Made by a program: the position numbers and the translations under genes
The notes under the pieces: generated by a model
What the model saw: the letters and a program-made list of their open reading frames with translations, nothing else
The model's database searches: none
What the model was told of the DNA's origin: nothing
Part shown: in pieces, positions 9,606-17,943 of the stretch
How the letters are laid out: the number at the start of each line of letters is the position of its first letter
Numbering within the stretch: position 1 is the stretch's first letter
From: Parachlorella kessleri
Taxonomy: Eukaryota > Chlorophyta > Trebouxiophyceae > Chlorellales > Chlorellaceae
DNA: 17,943 nt
Assembly (NCBI GenBank): GCA_001598975.1
Contig: BBXU01002597.1
Location: 1 to 17,943, forward strand
Direction of reading: 5' to 3'

Positions 9606-10002
9606 CCTCAAGGCGGCCATTGAAGGAGAGGCTGATGTGGCAGAACATGCAATCAGGCAGTTTATCCACACAAGTATGGCCCACAGCTGCTTACAGGGTA
9701 ACCCGCCACCTGGCAAGTCTGGCATCTCCCCTGGTATGCATGCATGTCAGAAAGCATATTTTCGCGTCTTGGTTGACATCAAGCTGCTGCGTTTGATGTG
9801 CCGGTCTACTGTGTGCTTTGTTTGCTGTATGTCAAGGTCTGACTGCACCTGCAAGCTATGGTGACTGGCATGGGAACCAGGGCATGATCCAGCCTGGCAG
9901 GCATGGTTATGATTTCTTTAGTCCAATGGTCAGCTGCTTTGTCACTGTTATGTGTACCATTTGCACCGCCGATTGGGTCGGTCCTTATATCATTCCCATA
10001 TG

Positions 10003-10007
10003 TGTAA
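10003..10007 (+). terminator. Candidate polyadenylation signal TGTAA for the SPF30 transcript
   Basis: This is the first plus-strand TGTAA I find after the SPF30 stop, about 400 bases downstream. A second copy lies at 10116-10120. Green-algal transcripts are usually cleaved 10-20 bases after this motif. Confidence 0.4.
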
Positions 10008-10441
10008 CTTGCTAATCCGCAGCGAATTTCTTCACTCAGCTTCAGCTTTGCGGTGACACTGTGGGTGCCGTCCCTCACTCTGGGATCAAGTACGCCCAGA
10101 GGACCATGTGGCACATGTAACTGTCAAAGACACTTGCAGAGCCTGAGACAGCACAACACACACAATGATTATGCTACCCCAATTGCCCAGTATAGATGTG
10201 CACAGAATGGGAGGTAAGCAACGTGCTGCAGCCTGCTGCCAGGAAGCCTGCAAGTGGTGGTCTCAACAGCTTACAAATATAGCTGTGCCAAGGCCACATC
10301 ATACTGTAGGAAAGGCAGAGCAAAGAAGATATAACGAATTGCCGGTACTCTGTTGAGTGCCTCTGGGGCTGCAGACACTCGCGCCGTGCCAAGCTCATGG
10401 CCTGCACGCTGCCTGTCAGCTACCAAAACTACTCCCAAAGG

Positions 10442-10446
10442 TTACA
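10442..10446 (-). terminator. Candidate polyadenylation signal TGTAA for the MSH1 transcript
   Basis: TTACA on the plus strand reads TGTAA on the minus strand, 137 bases past the MSH1 stop. A second minus-strand copy lies at 10271-10275. Either would keep the MSH1 transcript from reaching the SPF30 signal at 10003. Confidence 0.4.
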
Positions 10447-10582
10447 CTGCCTGCCGCCCTCACAGGAAAATACGCAAGAGACTGGAAAGTAGCAGGCCAA
10501 GCCCGGCCAAGGCGTTAAAAACCAGCTGGGTGGCGAGCGGCTAGCTGCCGTAGACCGCGGTTCCTGCCTGCCTGTCAACTCG

Positions 10583-13500
10583 CTAGCTGAACCTGGGTAC
10601 ATGCCTGCGCTGGGCATCCGCTACCGAGAGCAGGGGGAAGCCCTGCTGCTGCAAGGCCTGGATGGCAGCCGCCTCCACCACCCTGGCGGTGCTGGCGCCG
10701 CCCACGTCCCCCAGGAACAGCACGTAGGCCACCTCGATGCCGGGCCCTCCCCCCACGCGGCTGCTGCTGCTGGGCTTGCGGCGCCGGTGGGCAGCGATGC
10801 GCTGCCGGAGGACGTCCGTGCTGCCTGCAACAGTGACCGGCCAGCAGCAGAGTCGGGTAATGAGTACTCTTTTCGGTGAAGGCAGGGCTCATGGTGTCCC
10901 CCAGGGCTGGATACGAGGTGGGCCAGCGGCAGTGTGTGTAGTGTGTATGGCCCATGCAGCTTAGGGCAGGAGCTTTGCAGAAGCCAATCCCCTTGGGATG
11001 CGCATTGGCCAAGCCCTACCAGCTTGCTGGAAGACTCACCCACATAGAAGCACCCGTCCTCCCGCCGCACCACGTACACGCAGGCACAGCCCACCGTCCG
11101 TGGGGGAGGGTCCTGCCCCTTCCGCACGTAGTGCACCTGCAGTTCGGGATGTGTACCACTGCCTGGCGCCTCCACGGCTGCTGCTTCTGCTGTTGTTGAT
11201 GCTGCAGACCCACTGCTTCCCAGCACTGCTGTCTGGCACCACTGGTCAGTGCTTCCGGCTGAGGCAGCAGCAGCAACAGCAACGACTGGGCGTGCTGCTT
11301 GGCTCCCTTCCTGCTCCTGCGTCCGCAAGAGGTTTGCCAGGACCTGGGCCGCCGTCCTCTGCAGCACTTCCCCCGCCTCTTGCAGCGACTGCAGCCCCCC
11401 AGTGGAGCCGCCTTGACTCTGAGCAGCTGCTGTTTCTACTGCTGCCACTGCTTGGGAACCCCCGCGGCCGTCCTCTCCCTGGGCCCCCTCCTGCTCCTGC
11501 CGCTGCGTGCTGGCAGGCAGGCCCTGGGTGTACGTCACGACTTGCATGCCGTGGTAGAGCTCCGCAGCACGGCGCAGCACAGGGGCCGGCACCTCGCAAG
11601 CGCTGGCCACCTCCAGGGCGAGAGACTCCCGGCTAGACCCCGGCACCATGCGCCACGTGGGGCTCAAACCATCCCCCTACAGAAGAACAATCACCGTCGC
11701 TCAACCAAAGGCTGGGATTTCATGGTAATGCTATCTCTGACATCTGGTTCAAGTTGGGCACAGGGGCAGCATTTGCTGCAGTCAGCTTTACAAGGAAATA
11801 TAGGTAATGGTGCTATGCCGCACCAGGCCACAGATGTAGCGCATGCTTCATGCATTCGTTCCGCGGTCGGCGCACCAGCTCCTCGGCTTCGATGACTGCG
11901 CCTTGCGGCCGGCGCTGGCGTGGCCGCCGCTCCACCTCCATGCACCTCAGCTCCACCCCCGGCAGCCGCAGGTCCATGTCCAGCAGCGCATGGAGGTGGG
12001 TGGCAAAGATGCCCTGCAACAACCCACACTCACGGTGTCACAGGGGAGGGCCCGTCACACACAGCAGATGTGAGCAAGGGAGCATGGAACATGCCGAGCT
12101 TCAATGCTCTGCGCGTCATGCTGCAGCCAGCCTTCGCCGACTGCTTATGCTCAGCGTGAGCTCACCTTGTGCCGAGCAGCTGCCGGGCTGCGCCCTTTGG
12201 CACGCGCACAGCATATCGACCACTGGTACACCTGGTGCGCTCAGTACAAGATAACAGGGAGTACATCGTGTCCAGCAAGGCTCAGCCGAGGCCCGGGCAT
12301 ACAGGACAGCCAGCGCGCCTAGCATTCTTAATGAGCAGCCCAGAAGTGACTTTCTTACTAAGCCAAGGAGGTGGCATCTCTTGCTGAGCCCAGCAAGTGA
12401 CTATCTTACTGAGCCTGCCGCCCACCCACCTTGCAGGCGATGCTTGCCAGCTGCTCCAGCATGGCTCCTGCCAGTGCCGCCCCCGCCCGCACCTCTGTGC
12501 CCTTGCCCAGCTCGTCCACCAGCACCAGGCTGGAGGGGGTCACATCACCCAGCACATACCTGCAGGCACGCAGAAGCATGCCAGCATCAAGTAAAGCACG
12601 CACTTGAGAGGCAGGCAATGCAAGAGGGTGGAGTCCTATGGAAGAGGGCAGTGTTACAGTAAGATGAAGGGGCCTGCATGCGTCACTGCGGACGCCCTGC
12701 TGTGCTGCAAGAACTGGAGCCGTGCGCAGTCGACCTCTATTTGCAGCAACAGGCGGGTTTGGCTTACGTATTGTAGGATCAGAGCAGCCTGTCTAACAGG
12801 ACTTTCACACCCAGGGCCTGTGCTGAGTTGAGGCTTGCCTCCAGCGCCAATTGTGGCACCCCGGCCTCTCCCACTAAGCAGCTCCAGTGCTGTGGCAGCA
12901 ACCCTGACTAACAGGAGCAGTCACCCCAAGTCAGCTTTGCCACACGCAGTGCTCCTCACCGCATCTCCGTCATCTCAACAGCAAAGCTGGAGCGGCCGTC
13001 CACGGGCGAGTCGGCCGAGAAGTTGCGCAGCATGAAGGCGTCGATGTAGGGCACCGCGGCGGCGCTGGCGGGGACCGCCAGGCCACAGGCCGCCAGCAGG
13101 CTGACCGCACACAGCGAGCGCAGCAGGGTGGACTTGCCCGCCATGTTGGGGCCGGTCAGTAGGAACATGCCCTGCGGCAGTGGCAGTGTGTGTTATTTAA
13201 ACTAATCCACCAACTCATAATGGACATCAGCTGGCAGCCTGTGTAGGGTAAGGGAGGGCGCCGGAGAGGCGGGGTTTTCAGCGGGGGTCGCTGTTGCGTC
13301 TGCTATGTCCAGCTCCCCCCCCCCCCCCATACACACACACATGCATTGCACATGAAGTGGCCTATATGGATCCTTGTGCCTTCACCACTGCAGCGGGCCA
13401 AACAACCAGCAGCACCTCTTGACATACACCTCCCCCGCCACCCCGCCCGTAAAATTTGCTGTGTACAACTCCTGTGCTTCAGCTTCGCTGCTCACTAAGC

Positions 13501-16500
13501 TTTAGCACGCCGCCCCCCCTACCTGCATGCTGACGTCATTCCTGACCACCTGCTCCGACGCGCCGTCCAGCCAGTACGGCCACATGCCCCGCACGTCCAG
13601 GGCGCCCGCGCCGGCAGCGCCCTGGCCCTCCTCGTGGAGCGCCGCCCCCGGCAGGTAGTCACGTGGGTAGCGCTGCTGCGGCAGGACCCAGCCGCGGCGC
13701 CGCGACTCGCTGACGTGGGCCACCAGCGCCGTGGCGATGGTGGCAAACATGGTGGCGGTGACCAGGTGGGACAGGTGGGCCTGCACAGCACAGCGCGCGT
13801 TGCATTAGCAGTGCTTTACAGCTGAGTAGCCATGCACAGTTCGTCATCATCGCGCATCAAGGTGCTGGGTAGCCTTGCGCGGGTCCAGGAAAGCAGGAGT
13901 CATGCATATGGTGGGCAGCATATGGGACCCTGCTGAACAGCTGTCAGTGCCGCCACCAGGACGCCTCTGGGCCCACCGCAGCAACAAACTGCTCACGCCT
14001 TTACAGACGCTCTTCAGTCTCAGCATATTCCCACCACCCGCACTATCCAACCCTTGCCATCCTTGCTCAGCCCGCCCCCTGCACCACCCTTGCCTGCAGC
14101 TTGCCGGCCAGCCGCCGCAGCTGCGCTTTGACGGCTTCTGCTGCCTCCGCGCACGCGCGCCGGTACGCGTCCTGCGCCACCTCCGCCTCCCTGGTCGCAT
14201 AGTACCCCTGCTCAGCCTGCAGGGTGCACACATGGAGAGACAACGGTAGGGTGTTAACCTAACAGGCTGTACCACCTTACCCGCATGCTGACAGTAGAGC
14301 ACAGCATGAGGCCATGCATGCATTATCTACCTTCAGGCAGTGGGTTTGACATGTAGGCTTAGGGTTGAGCCCATGCGACCAACAAGCTCACGTAGGGGTG
14401 TCGAACTTTAGCACGAGCGGTACACTCACATTCCCCATCCTGTCCTTGGGGTGCCCAAGCCCCAGCTCTTTGAGAATGTGCACAGCTGCAGCCGCCCTGG
14501 GGACCTTGAGCCACACAGCATTGTTGACGGAGTTGTGGGCCAGGCACGGCTGGGACGCCCGGGCGGATGCCACCTGGCGCGCCCCGTTGGCGCTGCCGCC
14601 TCCCTGCACAACCCACAAACGGCAACAACTGGCTGGGGGGCCCCTTTGTACACTGTGAGCCTGGACAAAGAGCGCGGCCGGCAGCCATGGCAGCCACCAA
14701 ATGGCGCTCTCAGGATGTTGCTGTGGGGACAGCTTGGTGAACATTGAAACCATTGAAGTGCTGCCTTGCTAACTCCTGGCCCCGCTCGTTGCAGGGATTT
14801 GGCTTCAAATCTGCCATCCGCCAAGCTTGCTCACACCTAGCTGGCCAAGAGGTGCCAGGGATGCGCACACATCACCAGCCCACCTGTCCCAGGGCCGCGC
14901 TGACTCTGGCCATCATGTCTACCGCAGTCGCCTCGACCTCCTCCCAGGCGGCCTCCACCTGCACAATGGTGTGCATGTGTGGTGTGTGCTTTATCTGTGT
15001 AAAGGTATGCGAAAGCGACGTGTGGATTGGTGTGGCAGATTATCAAATGCACCGGATGACACAAGTGCATGTGCAGCAGAAGTGAGCACTGGCCAGTCGC
15101 ACGGCGGGGGCAGCAGCGGTGGCTGCCAGCCTGCCAGCCTGCCTGCCTGCCTGCTCACCGCCTGGTGCTGCTGGGGTATACAGCGGTTCTGCACCCGGCC
15201 GCGGAACCTGCCCTCGTTGGCCTGCTGGAACCGACGCAGCGCATCGTGGGCGGGCTCGCCTGGCAGCATAGGCACCTCATCTGCGGCAGGGCAACTTATG
15301 TGCTTCAATATGCGATATCGAGCCAGACTTGGAGTCACCATGGTGGGGCTTGGCAGCAATGCCAGAAACCCAAAAATGAAGAAATGATGACCAATCTAGA
15401 AGCAGAAGCGCAAGCAATCTCCTTGCCCCTACCACACAGGCACACTGCAAACAGACAACCGCATATACTTCCCAAGTAGTTAGGCTACACCACCTCCTTC
15501 CCAGGGGTCGCGCGGTTCCCACCTTCGTCCAAGGAGCTGCTGCCGCTGCCGGTCAGGCGCTCCTCCGCCTCCACCACAGCACCGATGGCATCAAAAGCCT
15601 CGCTGCAGCACCGAATGCACAGCACCGTTGAGGCTCCTTGCCAACAAAACGCCAGCATGTGCCACCTAGTATCCTGTCTTACCTAGGAATCCTTCACATG
15701 CCCTACGGCAGTTGCTGCCCACCACGACACAGCCCAGTGCACCCTCCCCAACTTGCTGGATACCGCAGGCCGTCACACACGCACCTAGAACTTGTTTGTT
15801 CATAAAGACAAACCCCGCGGACACACTTGCGGCGCGCCTGTCGCTGCCCTACCTATACCACCCACACGAGGTGAAACACAGCAGCACAATAAGGCGACCG
15901 GGTAAGCTGTTAGACTAGCCCAGTCTTGAATACCAGCTTACCTGCAAGCCCTGGCCAGTTCCTCCCGGGGGTACGACAGCCCGCTGGAGTGGCACGCTGC
16001 CGCCAGCACGGCATCCGAGAAGTCTTCCAGGTCACTGCAGGAGCACGCCTCGCCCACGCTGTGGCACAGGCTCGCCAGCTGCAGCACCGGCCAGCAGCCA
16101 GGGTCAGCAACTGCGTGACAGGCCGGTTGGCAAGACAAGGCGACGGTGTGCACAAGCACTAGCACGCATTGGTGGTCGTTGGCAGGACCAACCAAGGCCT
16201 GGCCCAAGATCCTTCACCCTGATTAAGAGCCAATTACGACCTAGCGCTGGCAATGCGATGGCTTGCGATCAAGCCTGCCCTCCAATTCCATGGGGCAGCC
16301 AGCAACACCCAGCAACACTGAACCCAACACTGTTGGCCCCAGTTGGCGTACAACTCTGAGCAGCAGAGTGGGTAGGCAAGGGGTCACCTCTCTGAAGAAG
16401 ACGTCGTTGGCCTCGTGCTGGGTTAGTTTGAGCACCACGTTGGCCACGCCCAGGGAGGGGAAGATGGGCACACCCACCTCAACCCCTGCGGCAGCAGGCA

Positions 16501-17917
16501 CAGCACCGTCCCTAGTCACCCTTTTATCACCCACGAGCCTCATGATCTTGCATGTGGAGGTTGTGCGTCTGCAAAAGCTTTGAGGCAACCTACTGCCACT
16601 GCACGAGGCAAACACTGACCAACCGCCATGTGGTGGGACCTCGGTGCACCTCCCACTAGATGCTAGAAGCAACCATTGCAGCAGGGAAGCCAACAACTTA
16701 CAGGTAGCAAACTCCTCCACCCTTAGCCCCCGGTTATATGATCCAAATTTCTACTGAGAGGCATTTGCAAAAACTACAACTGACCTGACAGCTGGCGGCA
16801 GGCCTGCAGCACGGCCGCCCCCACGCTGGGCGGCGGCGGGATTAGCAGCAGCTGGCACAGCCAGGCCCGGGCCGCGGAGGGTGTGGAGGGCGGCAGCAGG
16901 TAGTCCAGCAGGGGGGGCACCCCCCGGCTGGAGTGCAGGCCCAGGTTGGCGGCGGTGCTGAGGTACAGGGGGCGGGGCTGGTCGGTGACGGAGGAGGAGA
17001 CCTGCGGGGAGCGGGGAATGAATGGGGCCAGGGGGCGAATCTTGTGCTGTCGTGCCGCTGGATGCTTCCGGCAGAACCAGGGGAGGGGAGACGGGAGGTG
17101 CATTGTCGCTGGTGGGGCCACAAAGGGGGGATGCCAGTGCCGGCTGCACTGGCAGGTCTGTGCACACGAGACTCCTGGTGGGCATGCCGCCAGGAAGGTA
17201 AGCATATGACCACTAGTGGGCAGAGAGAGGGAGAAGGGAGCGCCTCTGCTGAGCGCACTGGCAGCGGGATACACACCAACAAACCTTTGACAGGCTGCTG
17301 TGCAGTGGGTTGATATTACCTCAGCAAGCCGAAAGGGTTTCTCACCACGGTGAACTTGGCGTCCGGTGGGATGCTGAGGAGCTGCCGCACACGCTGCACC
17401 AGCCCCTCCACTGGGTCGGCTCCCGTGAACCGCTCCACACTCCCGGCCTGAATACAGCAGAGGGGTGTGCCACAACAGAACAACCGTCTGGGCACTTGCG
17501 CTTGCACATCTAGCCGATAACCACTCTTAAAGGAGAACCCCCCGCATGGGAACAAGCGGTTGGGGGCAGGCGGGGGGCGCAACCAAAGATCTGCCCCACG
17601 CTATGCCGACCGACTCTGCTAACCGACGTAGCCCGCCCAACCCCACCCCGTCTGACCCACCCGCCCCATCACCACCATGCAAGCCGCCTACCACACCCCC
17701 CACCCCACCCACACAATCTAACATGACTCCCCCCACGCCAGCGCCGCACGGGCCACAGCTGCATACGCCCGGACGAGCCAAGCCAAGCTGCCCAGCCGAC
17801 TTGCCTGTGACCTGAAGGCCGTGGCCACCCTTCGCTCCCAGGGCGCCAGCGCGGTGCTCACCTCCCGCCCGCCCACCCCGCCGGGCACGTGGATGAACAG
17901 CGGCGGGGACAGCCCAC
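10583..17917 (-). CDS. MSH1: MSH1-type organellar MutS homolog with GIY-YIG domain (C-terminal 932 aa; 5' end outside window)
   Basis: Sixteen exons in transcript order: 17917-17862, 17447-17346, 17001-16785, 16485-16388, 16078-15942, 15602-15523, 15280-15159, 14958-14884, 14603-14430, 14216-14094, 13780-13523, 13171-12960, 12559-12430, 12013-11876, 11676-11040 and 10824-10583. All phases agree.

The connector/core region has the MSH1-typical RPLYLSTAANLG and LLDYLLPP; helical lever/clamp segments follow. The ATPase has Walker A TGPNMAGKST (13156-13127), signature SSFAVEMTEMR, Walker B LVLVDEL (about 12528-12508) and switch ATHLH. After SPTWRMVPG comes a low-complexity Ala/Gln/Ser linker of ~150 residues. 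The GIY-YIG domain is VYVVRREDGCFYVG, then LRQRIAAHR with the catalytic-type Arg (10801-10799), and a Glu at 10675-10673.

Plant MSH1 acts in plastids and mitochondria to suppress mutation and ectopic recombination; the same role is inferred. The mismatch-contact domain and targeting peptide lie beyond the right edge. Intron 10 starts with GC. No lesion is seen. Confidence 0.95.
13315..13340. repeat. Poly-C tract followed by (AC)n
   Basis: Fourteen C residues (13315-13328) are followed after AT by five AC units. The pair lies inside MSH1 intron 11 (13172-13522), so the transcript carries (GU)n then poly-G. It is a simple-sequence repeat with no known role. Confidence 0.9.
15125..15154. repeat. 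GCCT-type tetranucleotide repeat next to an MSH1 splice donor
   Basis: Plus-strand GCCAGCCTGCCAGCCTGCCT and further GCCT units end four bases before the donor of MSH1 intron 7 (GT at 15158-15157 on the minus strand). In the transcript this is a CAGG/GGCA run starting just inside the intron. Confidence 0.85.
17632..17667 (-). other. Potential G-quadruplex motif in MSH1 intron 1
   Basis: Seven C tracts of three or four bases on the plus strand (17632-34, 36-38, 41-44, 46-49, 56-58, 60-62, 64-67) have spacers of 1-6 bases. On the minus, transcript-sense strand these are G tracts that satisfy the usual four-tract quadruplex rule several times over. Further C-rich sequence continues to about 17735. 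Confidence 0.6.
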
Positions 17918-17943
17918 CTGCCAGGCAAGGCACACAGGGGATA

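Larger units (their letters stand above)
9606..10582. other. Convergent intergenic region with both 3' untranslated regions
   Basis: The SPF30 and MSH1-type genes point toward each other across 977 bases. No recognisable coding exon, tRNA or repeat is seen. The segment probably consists of the two 3' untranslated regions; candidate TGTAA signals for each strand are listed separately and imply that the transcripts stop short of each other. Confidence 0.6.

Noticed and set aside
10621..11039. Minus-strand reading continuing past 11040 in the long 10621-11667 open frame
   Set aside because: After FYVG the frame runs into intron 15 (GTGAGT at 11039-11034); the true last exon, 10824-10583, is in another frame and restores the GIY-YIG domain.
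1..17943. CRISPR array, operon or phage/defence island
   Set aside because: No regularly spaced repeats and no prokaryotic gene organisation; spliceosomal introns throughout show eukaryotic nuclear DNA.

Overview
The window is nuclear DNA of a green alga, most likely a trebouxiophyte (Chlorella-like). The reasons are dense spliceosomal introns of roughly 120-420 nt with GTGAGT-like donors and TGCAG acceptors, TGTAA motifs where polyadenylation signals are expected, and two gene types typical of the green lineage: a plastid-targeted ClpT-like protein and an MSH1-type MutS with a C-terminal GIY-YIG domain. No prokaryotic, viral or organellar gene organisation is visible. All exon models below were built by hand from reading frame, splice consensus and intron phase.

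Layout. Positions 1-1149 hold no convincing gene; the first ~210 bases are a degenerate G/T-rich tract. A plus-strand ClpT-like gene starts at 1150. It is followed on the same strand, with almost no gap, by a long ankyrin-repeat locus (2580-6000) with about 18 repeats. That locus carries four reading-frame breaks and one in-frame stop, so it is either a decaying pseudogene or badly sequenced. The introns of the ClpT part and the ankyrin part are phase-compatible, so the two may once have been, or still be, one gene. Positions 6001-7417 hold no recognised protein gene. They contain a striking 130-bp ungapped inverted repeat with a 35-nt loop (6701-6995), a smaller perfect-stem hairpin (6101-6146) and a 14-bp perfect palindrome (7211-7224).

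At 7418-9605 lies an intact seven-exon gene for the Tudor-domain splicing factor SPF30/SMNDC1 (327 aa). It converges, across a ~980-bp gap containing both 3' ends, on a large minus-strand gene (10583-17917, continuing off the right edge). Sixteen in-phase exons of this gene give 932 C-terminal residues of MSH1: connector/core, lever/clamp, MutS ATPase with Walker A/B, a ~150-residue low-complexity linker, and the GIY-YIG nuclease-like domain.

The genes do not form a pathway. ClpT and MSH1 both act in organelles (plastid proteolysis; organelle genome stability) and SPF30 acts in the nucleus. The most unusual items are the long hairpin locus, the decayed ankyrin gene and its possible ClpT fusion, and the recurring GC-AG introns.
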